A stretch of DNA of 64,000 nt. It comes from Cyprinodon diabolis. Its lineage: Eukaryota > Chordata > Actinopteri > Cyprinodontiformes > Cyprinodontidae. The notes beneath the pieces are model-generated. The model made no database searches. It saw only the letters and a list, made by a program, of their open reading frames with translations, and was not told the origin of the DNA. Positions 48,987 to 60,929 of this stretch are shown here, in pieces (the stretch's first letter is position 1; each line of letters begins with the position of its first letter). The stretch is taken from assembly GCA_030533445.1 (NCBI GenBank), contig CM060083.1:28260666-28324665 (forward strand), read 5' to 3'. The translations under genes were made by a program, and so were the position numbers.

Positions 48987-50879
48987 TGAAGCCTGCTGCT
49001 TGATGTTGATTGGCAAAACATGCTGAAAGATTTTTGACTGACTGTGGCCAGACAGAAAGGATGTTTTTCTCATGAAACTTAAATGACATGAAAAAGCAAC
49101 CATTCAGTCACAACAGTTATGTGCGAAACTAATGCTGTAGTTTCTTGAGTTTATTATTTCAAAGCACTTCAAAACAGTCATTTTCACCTGTTGTAAAGGA
49201 GAGAAAGGCTGATTGTGTTTTTAAGTGATTGGTTTTAAATTTTTAACATTTGTTAATGCAAAATGTTACATTTTGATTTAATTAACACTATTAAGCCTCC
49301 CCTGTTTGAGAGACCAGCAGCCACCATTTCCATCAACCCCCATGCACAAGGACATAAGAAAAAAGCTCTTTTCTTTTTTCTGTTTTCATGTCAAGACATG
49401 TCTGTAGTTTATTCAGGATGTCAGAGGGGGAAACTTTTTCAAACATATAACACGAAGGCTAAGTGTGTTTGACATAAGACGCTGTTTTATCTTTTATCTG
49501 AGCTTTCAAACTAACTATTACGGAAAAAGCTTTAACGTTTCATAAATTTCATCACTAAGGTAAGCTTCAACATTCTTTTTAGATCAACAGGGAGACAGCT
49601 TGTGACTGCTAGCTGTATTAACCTAGCTTTAGACCATTAACTTGACAACTCTTGAATTAGTTTGAACTGTTTTAGATAATAGTACCTAGTTTTCATGTGT
49701 CTTATCAAACACTGTATGAAGTTACATCTTCTCAAAATGTAAATGATCGTAAATGCTCGCAGGAGGAAGGTTTTATATTTAAATTATAAGTGTCTGTATT
49801 TATTTTGAAAATGTACTGTTTTTTTTTGTTAAAAATGACACCTTTTTTTAAAGCAGAAGCAGTCAAGAATAGCCCCCATTTATCCTCACATGGTTCTTTT
49901 CTAACTTCTTTAACACTCCATTGTGAATAATTTTGAGAATCTGTCATGTCATCATGAAACCCTGCGTCAGAGTTTTTCTTTCCAACTTAAACAGGGAGCC
50001 AGGAGAAAATGGATGTTTTGAACATAAGTACCCTATTATATGGTGTTTGTTGCACAACTCTCTGTGATATAGACTATGACATCTCTTTGTCTTTCAGCCT
50101 TGTCTGTTTCTGTGCAAGTGTATCAGGCTGACAGCCTGTCAGGCGGGCATTAGGATGTGTGTGGGCGAAGGCGAGGCAATACACTCTGTTGAATTCACAG
50201 TCTGAGAGGCCCACATGCCTTCATTATCCCGTTGGAATCTATTCAGCATCTGGGATTAAATTATTTATTAACATTGACATAGTTCCAATGTGTTAAGTTA
50301 TATACTTGGGTTTCATTGGGCGTTTTAATAGGAGCTATCACGGTATGATAGCTGCCTTGTGTAAATAAAGAAGAGTTGCTTGGATTATAAAGACCTGATA
50401 GATACAGTTATAGTCTTTAGGTGTGTTGAGAATCAGGAGAATAACCTTTGTCCATGTTAAACCATCAACTCTTAGCTACCACCTCCCCTATTTCTTTCCT
50501 ATTTTAATTATCTGTTAATGCAAGGCTGAAATGTAGAAGATATAGTTCCTCCCAATTAGTCTAATGCAGCTCTGGTCAGATATATACCCTTGCAGGCTGT
50601 TTTCAGTGTAAATAGGTTTCAGCATAACAAATGGTGACACTTGGTCTGTAAACCAATACAGAGAATCTTGAGTCCTTAGCTTCAGTTTAACATTTTTAGA
50701 TTTTAGACCAGTATTAATGGGGTTGATTTAGGCCTATGCATTATATTTAACCCTGGAGAGATTCACATCTCAATTGCTGCAATTAGAAAAGTTTTATTGG
50801 CATGAATGCAATAGGTTATTTGGTGCTTGAGCCCAGGCAGAAGACTCTGATGCTGTGAATTGACTTTTGCTTTGATTAG

Positions 50880-52530
50880 TCGGAAAAGGATTAGAGCAGT
50901 CTTCCCCCCACAAAAAGGAGTCGGGCCCAGTTAGGAGACTAGACCCCCAAGCCAGGGAGCAAAGACATAGAAATTAGAGGAGAGCTAGAGCAGTGCAGTT
51001 GATCCCACTGATGATGAACGCTTGACAGCCGTGATTGGACTGATCGATGTATGATAGTGAAGATGAAGATTAAGCTGATAATGGAGATGCTGCAGTAGTA
51101 GATGGTTAGACTAAGACAATGGGGTTGATCATGTTGATTGATTGTCAGATTGTGACAGTGCAGTGCGTTGAAGGATAAACAGAGACAGCGCAGTTAATTG
51201 CACCATTGAAAGAAAGCTAAGTAAGAGAGAGAGGCTGAAGAAAAGAGAGGCAGTGCAGATAGACGCGTCAATACAGAGAGGGGCTGGTACGAGACAGAGC
51301 AGTTGGTCATACAAGGAGAGATGGGAAAAGCGCAGTTGGTTGCGCTCATGATGATTTAGCTACTGAGGCTGATGATGCGGATGGTGATGAGTGCTGAATG
51401 AAAGATGATGCATAGAATGAGTTTGCAGTGATGGAAAGAGAGCCTGCTGTTTGTGTTGAAAGAAACACGAAACAGACACAGGGATACCGAAATTGAAGGC
51501 ACTAAAGCTGAAGGTTGACCAGAGACCAAGGTATTGGGTTGGTAGGGATGATTCTTTGAAGTACCCTGAAAAGCAGATTCCCTCAATGATTTCAGAAGAA
51601 GTTGAAAAATGTAAGTTAGGTTTAGAAAAGTGGCTAAAAATCATGGATGACTGCCATGAAATATCCCCCAAAACCTGAGGATGGAGCTGCACCCATATAA
51701 AAATAAATTGGATCAGGTAAGTGCACAACAGCATCGTAAATGAGGAGATCACAAACTAGTTCGATAGCCAGGGGGAGCAGAAAGCATGGTTCGAGGAGGA
51801 ACTCTTCAGAAAATAGTGGAAGAAATGGAACAAGTCATTGCTCATATTCTCAGGGGTGTTTCCTGCAACTGTGCCATGTTGATTGGAAGGAACTACTACA
51901 TTGATATTGAGTATCCCCGCAAGAAGAAATACATTGAATTCATTGAATTGAAATACATTCTTGATAACTTACTAGACTGCGGTGATGCCCTTTAATAATA
52001 ACTGCAGTTTTTGGCATTAGGGCATACACCTGCCGTACTGGGCCTGATGTGATGAGCGGCAGGGCCATGCACCTGCCTTGATGCACCTACTGTGATGTGA
52101 TGCAGTGATGATCGAGATGATGCGCTGTGGTATTGCCTGTAAAAATGCTCTACCTTAATGCACTGAATGGCCATGATGAAATGTTATACTTGTAATGGCC
52201 AGAAAATAGAAGACGCAGAATTCAACCAGATATAATGAGAGAAGTTTAAACTGTTGATTAGAATATGAAACTGACGCAGGTCGGGAGGGATTCACCAGTC
52301 AGTAACCTGAACTTTTGGAAGGAGATTGGATAGTAGAGTGACCAGGCAGAGATCAGTGCGAGCAAGTATCTGTGACCGAATATCAGATTAAAAAAACGAA
52401 CGACAAGCATGGCTCCCTCTGCCATGCTAGAGGGAGGCTAGGCCAGTGACTAGGAAAAGGGGATCTTGAGAGATAATTGGCTTTGGAGAAGGTTTGGTCC
52501 CGATGCTGAGTGGGTGAAATTTTTCACATT
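50880..52530. other. Unexplained purine-rich, less AT-rich block
   Basis: Between about 50.9 and 52.5 kb the composition shifts: purine-rich plus strand, recurring GCAGTGCAGTTGATCCC-like phrases and GATGATG motifs, and small open frames at 51493-51678 and 51786-51995 (charged, no recognised motif). I found no terminal repeats or target duplication. It may be a retroelement leader or remnant, a non-coding RNA gene or a tandemly decayed satellite. Confidence 0.3.
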
Positions 52531-55500
52531 GAATTTTTGCTTAAGCTTAATTTTCCACATTTTTAAAGGACATCATCCAAGCCATATATTTGTAGTTGAA
52601 TTTAATTGATAATAACGTTTCCATTGATCAAACATTCACAATGAAGAATAAATCATTTCTCCTGAATTTCTAAAATCCTTCATAATTATATGCATATTAA
52701 AATTAACTGGAAAATTATTACAAATATCACATTGTTCTCTTTAAAATTTAAACCAATTCTGAAACATCTTGGGTTAAAATAAAAGATTTACAGTATAACT
52801 AAAGACAATAGAATAGGTCCCACTTTCAAAAGAAAATGATTCACTGCATTTCTTTTTTGCTTAGAAAGTACCAACACACAACCATCCTATTTTTTTAAGG
52901 CTTTGTTTTCACCCCATAGCTATAAAGCTCGACCGTTGGGAGAGGTTATCAACATGAGATATGTTATGTTGCAAATCTGCTTGCTTGAGAGCAGATTAAT
53001 AAACCACAGGCTATTTTTTTACCGTTTGGTGCTATTTGAAGAAAAAACTAATCAGGTCTACACCAAATAAACTAAATAATGTTAATATTTTGTGAAAATA
53101 TAGATACATTTTAATGTTGCACTGACCTGCAGTGTAACCATAACAAAAAGCCTTAAAAAAAATCTACCAGCTTTGGAACAAAGAAAAAGAAGGCTTACTG
53201 GGGGGGGGGCAAAAGAAAACAGCAAGCGTCCTCAGTGGAATACATTACCGGGACAGCAAAGGCATGCTTCAGATAAACCTTTCAGATGCCTTCAGTGTCC
53301 TCCTGACTTTCAGCTCGTCTCCAAAGAGACATGTTGTGTGCCAGGGAGCATTCATCAAATTAGACCGGAGAGAAAACAATGCGGAAACCCACGGCTTTCC
53401 ATGGAGACACACAGACAGGTTATCACAGAGAAGGTGTCTCTTGCTCTTGAACACAGGGGCAGTGGCGTACAGCTTTCTCCCTGAAGAGGAATCTTTCTTT
53501 CTCTCTGTCTATGCTGGCCAGCATTAAGGGAGGAAACCATGCATCCAGGTCAGCAGTGTACAAGTGTAGTGTTTTATATTAAAGTCGCCTACTGCTTATA
53601 GAAGCTATAAAGGAATTGTGTTGAACACTGCAAGGCCGTTGGGTGTTACTAGGGAAGAGATCAGTGTTTATAAAGTTGTATATAAACCAGTGACTGCTGA
53701 CTAAGCCTTAGCACATGCAGAGTACAGCTAGGCCTGGACATCTCATTATGGAGGACCATTATCAATTCTCACAGATCGAAAACCTGCATGACAGTTCTAC
53801 AGAAAGCATTAGGATTCCATAGGCTGAGTCAGGTTGGTAATTCCTAATCGGCATCTTCTTTGATGGTTCAATCATGGCATGAGCCAAGGCCAGTCAATAC
53901 CTTTACCTTTCTGCAACATTTATTCCTATTGGCTTTAAAATACTTAATAATCTGAAATTACAGCATATAGTGAGTGCCAAGATTTCACTTCAGTTTCTGT
54001 GTACAGAGCAAAAACACTGTGCTTTTTTCTCCCTCTTCTTCAACTGTCTCCCCGGGTTCGTTCAGAGGAGTGGGGTCTCTGCTGCAGAGGTAGATAAATG
54101 AGCTTTGCTGTAGGTTCACCATGGCTTCAGCACTTTACAGCTAGATTAATGATGCTTTGCAAACCTTGAGTCTTTGCTCTTAGCATTCTGAAGTACCTTC
54201 ATAAAATGAACCATGGGTATATCTTCTTGATAAGCTTATCTGTTGGGAAATAATTCATTTGGGAATATTGTTTTCACGTCAATAAACTAGACAGGTTTTC
54301 CCAGTATTAAGAAAAAAAATTAAAGATTTTATATGAATAATAAATGGAGGCATAACACAGCTGAAAATGCTGCTAAAATCTCCTGAGTAGTAATGTTGTG
54401 TTTAGAATGACAAACCTCTGCTTTAATACATAACACACTGCCCAACTAATAAGAACGTAGTGATATTTAAGTCTCCAGTTCAGACCTGTCTTCTTAAATT
54501 AGGGTTTGTGCAATGGTGAGGCGGAAGTCAGGGTAAATGCTGCACAAGGGTAGTAATTTGGAGACCTAACCAACGTGCCCCCCTGCTGAAAGATTTAAAA
54601 GCTCTCTCCCTTAAACCCAGCCTGCCTGTAATTCACTAAACTGGAAAATAAGCTTTTGTTAAATATATATATTAAATTTTCTTCATCTGCATTCAAACAG
54701 AAGCTGTAATTTTATATTTGTTTTTAAACACTAATGTTGCACTTATACACACTGACATTCACTCACACCTTCACCAACAACTTTGTCACCAGCTTCAAAT
54801 AAACAAGCCATGCAGTAATTTTGTGGTCCACCTACATTTAAAACATTTATATACAACAGCTTTCATTCTACTTCATTTGGCACAGAAAAAAAACACTGCA
54901 GGAACATTTGGAGAGAGCAGATATTTTTTTAAACGGTCTTGTTACTTACAGGCTGAATAGGTCTAAAAGAAATCCTTTTCTTACCTGAGAAAACTAAAGT
55001 AATTTCTTCCTTAAGAAGTTTTTTTTTTTAGTTTAATTAAACTTATGTTTAACCCAGACACCTTTCTGCTCAAGCTATTATCTCAGCTAAATTTATCGGT
55101 TGTTGTGAGACTGTTTCTGTGCTCATTGATCTTATTTGGGTTACTCCCACCATAAAATAAGCAAAACCAATTGTTTCATAAACCTGGGTCAATACGCTTT
55201 TAACAAAAAAAAAAAAAAAAGGGAAAAGCTTCATCACAGAGAACTAAAAAGAACTAAAAAAGTATTTCCAAGACTTCAATTAGGGCCTTTAATGAACAAC
55301 ACCTGATTAAAAGTACCTATCAAAGAAAATAAAAGAGTCCATGTCTTGTTAACACACCCATAGAAAAAACTGCTTTTGCTACATTCCGTTTTGATTTAAC
55401 CTGAGTCTGAATCCAGGTGCTTCTAATTAAAGCACTTCATCCTTTTGACCACTTCTATAAAAGGAAGATTTTTTTTTTATTGAAGGTTGTTGTTCAAGAG

Positions 55501-57976
55501 CATACGTGTGATGATTAAAAAAAAAACGCCTTGAACCAAAAGGAACCACTAACAGTGGTCTTTAATCTACAAAGGTTATTTTCACATATTTTGAAGGGTC
55601 TTGTGTTTACAGTGGGAATCAAATCTCACTAGAGCAACCATGTATTTGAATGAGTAACAAAATTTATAAAACAATAACCTTGATATAAAGTCCGAAAAAA
55701 GTTTATTTGCACGCAAAGATTTCAGCAGTTGTCAAGCATTGGGTTGTCAGTGAGACGATTCCAGACAGCATCTTAAACATAAATGGGAAACATGAAATGT
55801 AATGAAATGTCCAAAACAAGGTCTAGCATGAGTCCTGCGCATACATTAATGCATGAAAATATCAATAATCTGAAGTGATATTTGTAAGAAGAATGAAAGA
55901 ACCAGTTACTGATTATTCAAAAAACAGTTGCTTCAAGTTATGAATCTTGGGGGGCAGCTGGTTTTAAAAAAAACTTTTTTCAGTTTTATATGTTTTAACA
56001 AATAGTATTATGATCAATAACATTATGAGTAGTTCTCCTAATTATTTCCATTCCTTATATCTAATAGTTAGCATTTTGATTCCTGGGTTTTTCATGCATT
56101 GTTTGGTTATCTTATAGAAAATTAATGCCTCTTTCTGACCTGTTTAAAAAAAAGAAAAGATAAATATGAACACCACCTCTTAGGTTACCCTTTGGGGAGG
56201 TATTCTGCAGATAATACACCCACATCACACAGTTTTCTCTCTGCACCTTAACAATAAATCTGACGGATGGAGTTTAAGGCCTGTGAGAGGAAGAATGAGA
56301 CTGGTAAGGTGGGACAACTAGGGAGGCGGTATTGATTCCTTGATTCCCGTACCTCTGCCAGAGAGTGTAGTGTGTCGAGATCTCCTGCCAGGAAAAACAA
56401 ATCATGAGGCAGAAGTGATTGATGTGGCACTCCAGGATCCGGTGGTTTTGCCATCTGGATGGCCGATGCTGTATATCAGCCTCATGCACAGCAAATTAAA
56501 TTTACATTTGGACGGCTTCCCCAGGCCTCATGCTTTACAGATGCAACTAAAACGAGCCTCCACCACAGCACCCATAATGAGCTTGATCTATCATTTCCAG
56601 AACTATTATGTAAAGATCATGTTGGCCCATGTTCAGAAAGCCAGAATGATGTTACCGTCACAGGAAAATCAGATTAAGAGTAGCCAGATGGATGTTCGGC
56701 AAAATGACATCATCTTTTATTATCTTAAGAGGAGTCAATGTTAATCCAACTAGCAGATGTTTTGATGCACATTTAAACATCAGTGACATAATAGCACAAA
56801 TGCAATACATGCCTGTGTCCATCTTTATTTAAGTGACTGATATTGTCTTTACCATTTTTTTTTACTCATCACAAAAATACAAACAATGTGCACTTTTATT
56901 GAAGCAGCTCATTCTACTTAGCAGCACTTCATATCTAAAAGTCTAACTTGGCCTTGAGGAGGCTGCCACACTAAAATGAAATGACCTTTAACGCAGAGCT
57001 GATCAAATGGCCTGAGGCAAGACTATAAAAAAACATTGCTGTATAATGTTTTACAGTGTGCTTTTTTCTGGTCCGTTGTTTGCCCTTTCCCATTCTCCGA
57101 ACTGGTACATTCTATCATCTTTAGTACTTGCATTTTCTGAAATGGATTTAATAAAAGAGCACGTACAGTATGGTAGACAAATATAGAATATGGTTAAATT
57201 GCATGCTAATTTTGTGAAAGGGACTTATACACATTGAACGATAGAAGGAAATATTAATTGAAATCTGATTCTCTCTTGTTAGGATTAATCTTTTTTTATT
57301 CATAAAAAAAACCTGTTAAACCTAAAATACCTAGGTTGTTAAACAAAATAGAAGTGCATACTTCTCCATTAATTATAGCTTTTCCTACCCATAGAATAAT
57401 GCTATAACATATAGATTCTAATGTTTTGTTTAATCTCCCTCTGGAGTCAAATAATTTTAAGCAGAGATCCCTTTTTGTCTGGCTTAAGGTAATCATCTTT
57501 ATTGCGTAAGCCACAAAGTTAGAGGAATTTTGATAGAAATGTCTGATTCTCTCTCCTTTGCTTTTCTTTTGTTTTTTTACATCTAGATATCATAGGTGTA
57601 TTTGATAGCTTTTAACAACCTCTTGAATGGTATCTGCAAAGTGACATGAACAACTGAAACAAAGCGCGCATGTGATTTGACAACTACCTTGTGAATTTGA
57701 ATTGGCTGATCTCATTTTAGTAAAGAAGCTGTAGCCTTGACAGCAACGCAGCAGCTGCTACAGTGGCAGTCGTGTTGACAGATAAATCCAGCAGCCAAAT
57801 AGTGTAGCTGTCTGGATTCACATGCCATCTGCCCGAACTCTCCTTAACCTAACCCTCCAGAATTGCTGCTTTTGGATATTTTGAGTGGAAATCATCTCAC
57901 CTTTCTTCTTACAGCTTAAGATTTTATTTCCGTCACCTCTTTATAACGTATATCCCTTTTTTTTTCTTCCTTTTAG

Positions 57977-58064
57977 ACAACTGAGGACAGTGTGGTGGCT
58001 TCTGCTGAGTGTCCAAGTGATGATGAAGACATTGATCCCTGTGAGCCGAGCTCAGGTGGGTTAG
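57977..58064 (+). CDS. nrxn1: Neurexin-1 exon: acidic cysteine-loop segment with splice site 5 (SS5)
   Basis: This exon starts in phase 0 after a long pyrimidine tract and TTTTAG, and encodes [20 protein letters not shown] then PCEPSS with optional GGL. The two cysteines bracket the acidic juxtamembrane cysteine loop between LNS6 and the transmembrane helix. Two in-frame donors end it: GTGGGT at 58056 (26 codons plus one base) and GTTAGT at 58065 (29 codons plus one base, adding Gly-Gly-Leu). Both leave phase 1, so the next exon can join either. The acidic segment ending [12 protein letters not shown] and the three-residue choice match mammalian NRXN1, not the long SS5 inserts of NRXN2/3 (family knowledge). 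The next exon (stalk end, transmembrane helix, cytoplasmic tail) lies beyond the window. Coordinates give the long form. Confidence 0.93.
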
Positions 58065-58070
58065 GTTAGT
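58056..58070 (+). promoter_or_regulatory. Tandem 5' splice donors at SS5
   Basis: Two GT donors sit nine bases apart: CAG|GTGGGT with GT at 58056 and TAG|GTTAGT with GT at 58065. Both match the donor consensus moderately and both preserve frame, giving isoforms with or without Gly-Gly-Leu. Choice of donor is inferred from sequence and from the equivalent mammalian NRXN1 isoform pair. Confidence 0.8.
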
Positions 58071-58590
58071 CATCTCTTTTTTTCTTCTACTTCTCTTTGG
58101 GTGTGTCAGTGTGTCTTTGTGCGTCATATTTTACCTTCAGCAGGACATTACACATCAATCGACAGTCAAACTGAACAGATGGGAGCTGTAGTAAAAACCT
58201 TAAAGATATCAAGGAATTAGTTTTATTTTCTCATGCTGCTGCTCTGTATCTTTTCTATCTGCTTTCTAGCTTTAAAGGGATCTTAAACTACAGCATAGAA
58301 AATTGTGAGATGAAATGATTTGGTTATGTTGATATAAAATTTAGGGTCTTTACTGAAAAAATCTTTGCTTAAAACAGTCCATTTTAATGTTCCCACTATA
58401 TTTTTATTATTTAGATGTACTGTATTTTGATTTATAGAATTACCGTACCCTCTTCCTTTTGTGTTTAGTGAATAGCTTGGTAGGAACAAAAAGCAAAATA
58501 TCTTATCTTCAGAGTTTCCAAATAAGAGGAACTAAATTGCCCGTGTATTTTCTTTTTTTAGAAGATGTAATAAGTGTGGTGTATTGCAGG

Positions 58591-59875
58591 CAGTGATGGG
58601 ACTAACGGCGTTGAAAGTAACGGCGTTACTAACGCCATTACCTTCTTTTAGTAACGAGTAATCTAACTAATTACTTTGACTGTAACTATAACGCAGTTAC
58701 CATTGCTGACACCCCGTTACTGCGCGTTACTCAGGTCGCACAATGAACCTTTTTTCATGATAGGACTCGTGCGCAGCTGCGTGAAGCTGACACCCCACCC
58801 ACGTCCAAAAACTCTGCAAATAGACTGAATGGTTAGTGCAACGTTAGTGCAGATTTGTGCAGAAAAAATATTGTTTGTGCTACTTTTGTTTAAGAGATAT
58901 TAAAGATTATTTTTTAGGTCATCCAGAGGTGCGCGCCTTGTCATGAGAGAGGGGAGGATGAGAATGGCTGATGTATAGTGAGAGTCTGTCAGTTGGGTAG
59001 GTGGGTGTTTCCGCTGGTGGGTGTTAACGTACAGCACACACAGAGAGATGGAGAGTGAGGAGGATCCAGCAGCAAAACAGCGTTTTCCACATGGAAATAC
59101 CGGTGTTACGTCGAGCTGCGTTTCCCCATCAGATACGGTTTCCTCTGCATCTCCGCACAGCGCAAGCGACAGGAAAAGCGCATGCTCGCTAAAGGCGCGC
59201 ACCAGTCGCCCTGTGCTCGCGCCACAGGAGAACTATGGAGAGCGTGAACGATCAAATGATAGCCTATATGAAGAAAGGGAGAAATCTGGATGGATGGATG
59301 GATGGATGGATGGATGGATGGATGGATGGATGGATGGATACTCTGCCTTTTCAACCTACTGTATTTTTTATTTTAAACATTATTTGATGGCCTTTGTGGC
59401 AGGGATGGAGATCCATATTTTAAGTCACACACAGAGTATAGATCTAGATAGATAGATGGATAGATAGATGTTGCAGTATCTATAACAACCCAAACACACA
59501 GGATTTCAGAATTAGACATCCCCAGTTATTAATTTCATATACTCACCAGATCTGAATGCCCTGTTTAAAAACTTCACATCGCGTTCCCCCCTGATGTCAT
59601 TTACGTTGAGTTGCAATAAATGCAAAACTCTCTGCAGGTCCTTGTCTTTGTCATCCACTCTATTCAGCTGGCTTTTGAATCACACCGCGAGAAGGTGGGG
59701 GCTGGGTGGTGAGGGTTACGGGGGCGAGAAACGCAAAAGTAACGCAATAGTTACTTTTACTAGTAACTAGTTACTTTTATTGTGGAGTAACTCAGTTAGT
59801 AACTCAGTTACTTTTTGGGAGAAGTAACTAGTAACTATAACTAATTACTTTTTCAAAGTAACGTGCCCAACACTG
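58591..59875. mobile_element. Non-autonomous hAT-like element with perfect 8-bp target duplication
   Basis: The ends are imperfect inverted repeats: the left starts CAGTGATGGGACTAACGGCG and the right reads, on the other strand, CAGTGTTGGGCACGTTACTT. Both are rich in GTAACT-type motifs typical of teleost hAT elements. The flanks carry a perfect 8-bp duplication, ATTGCAGG, at 58583-58590 and 59876-59883. The 1285-bp interior has a short open frame starting [11 protein letters not shown] and a GGAT microsatellite, but no recognisable hAT transposase core, so it is presumably a deletion derivative. Confidence 0.9.
59288..59340. repeat. GGAT microsatellite inside the hAT element
   Basis: About 13 uninterrupted GGAT units inside the hAT-like element, followed near 59440-59470 by AGAT/GGAT repeats. 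Length is likely polymorphic. Confidence 0.95.
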
Positions 59876-60802
59876 ATTGCAGGTGATCTAAGAAAGATTG
59901 CTGCACAAATGTTAGGATGTGCAAACCGATTTGGTTTGCTCAGTGAAAAGAGCAGATAGCATGTTCTACAGGCAGTTTAAAAGTGGCTGTAATGATTAGG
60001 GTTCAAAGCCAATGAGATGCAATGAACAAAAGTAAAAGAAAATAAAATGTGCTTCTTGCACAGTTATATTTTATGAAAATAAGCAAGTAAAAAAAATCCC
60101 TGTTGCAAAGAGATGAGTTTTCAGTCATTTTTTTTCTATTTCATTTAATTGTATACATTTTGTCTGCAATCCCGCTGCAATTTAAGCCAGCCTGTGTAGA
60201 CGTTTGTTTCTCTTCTAATATTATTTTGCAATTCTCACTTTTCAGTTTCCAAATATGTTTACCTATCTCCTGAATATCCTATCCTAACTATCCTGTGATA
60301 TTTTACCAATGCATGCTTTGTGGCAACATTGACCGCAGGTATTCTTGCATGTCAGTTTTCACCTAACCTTCAGAAGTAATAAAAATGAAAAAAAAAAACC
60401 TTCAGCCACTTTTGAGTTTATAATCTTGAAAATGGCTATACACATGGTAACTGTTTACATTTGCATACCCTCCCCCTATGAATTTGTTCAGTTTGGTCAT
60501 TATAAAAATTCTACATTTAAATGAGGTAACACAATCAAAGAATGGTTTGCACACGCTGTTTGCTGAATTGCAAACCCAAATAACTTTGCACCTTCTTTAA
60601 AGATCTGCTCTGCTTGTACAAACACATTTGCACCTGTTTTAAGAAACAAAAACCTTCTAAAGATCAGGCCGTTTGTCTGCAAACAAACAAAAATATTGAT
60701 GGTGTCAAATTGAACTAAACAACTAAATGGCTAGATATCTGCCTATCTATACAGCAAAAACTTTACGACAATGGACACGATTTAATAGCTGTCTGAAGAT
60801 GC

Positions 60803-60929
60803 TGATGAAGGTTCTCAGTCATCCAGGTCATAGTCATTCCGTAAAAATTCAAAAAATATCCACTGGACTTGGTTTTCAAGATTTGAAGACGTTTCGCCAC
60901 CTCTCCAGGAAGCTTTCTCAATTCAAATA
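60803..60929 (+). repeat. Isolated Penelope-like terminal repeat fragment
   Basis: This stretch shares with both longer copies the landmarks TTCTCAGTCATCCAGGTCAT, GAAGACGTTTCGCC and CCAGGAAGCTTTCTCAATTC. No coding part accompanies it, so it is a solo terminal fragment. Confidence 0.75.

Larger units (their letters stand above)
26486..57976 (+). other. nrxn1: Large neurexin intron (31.5 kb) with most of the repeats
   Basis: Contents in order: AT/GATA repeats (26520-26580), GT-rich tract (27300-27340), foldback element (28.1-28.4 kb), 18-bp inverted repeat (29.9 kb), dispersed repeat (30.0-30.2 kb), TTAA MITE (31.5-32.0 kb), LINE remnants (32.5-35.6 kb), Penelope-like copy with nested SINE (36.4-37.7 kb), SINE-like tRNA head (47.87 kb), antisense membrane-protein frame (48.0-48.5 kb), G38 run (48.95 kb) and an unexplained block (50.9-52.5 kb). 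In 37670-47860 I see only AT-rich sequence with microsatellites. In 52530-57976 I see no coding exon. Confidence 0.85.

Noticed and set aside
51356..51752. 130-codon minus-strand frame
   Set aside because: Ser/Phe/His-rich translation of the complement of a purine-rich tract; no motif.
53173..53527. Overlapping frames of about 100 codons on both strands
   Set aside because: Open on both strands with no domain; typical of a GC-richer stretch rather than a gene.
16163..58064. Assignment to neurexin-2 or neurexin-3
   Set aside because: The SS4 insert ([20 protein letters not shown]) differs from the neurexin-3 form, and the acidic loop [12 protein letters not shown] with optional GGL fits neurexin-1; neurexin-2/3 have long SS5 inserts. 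This rests on remembered family sequences.
58900..59455. Frames of 100-144 codons in the hAT-like element
   Set aside because: They read through the GGAT array and show no hAT dimerisation or zinc-finger motif; mentioned with the element but not called as genes.
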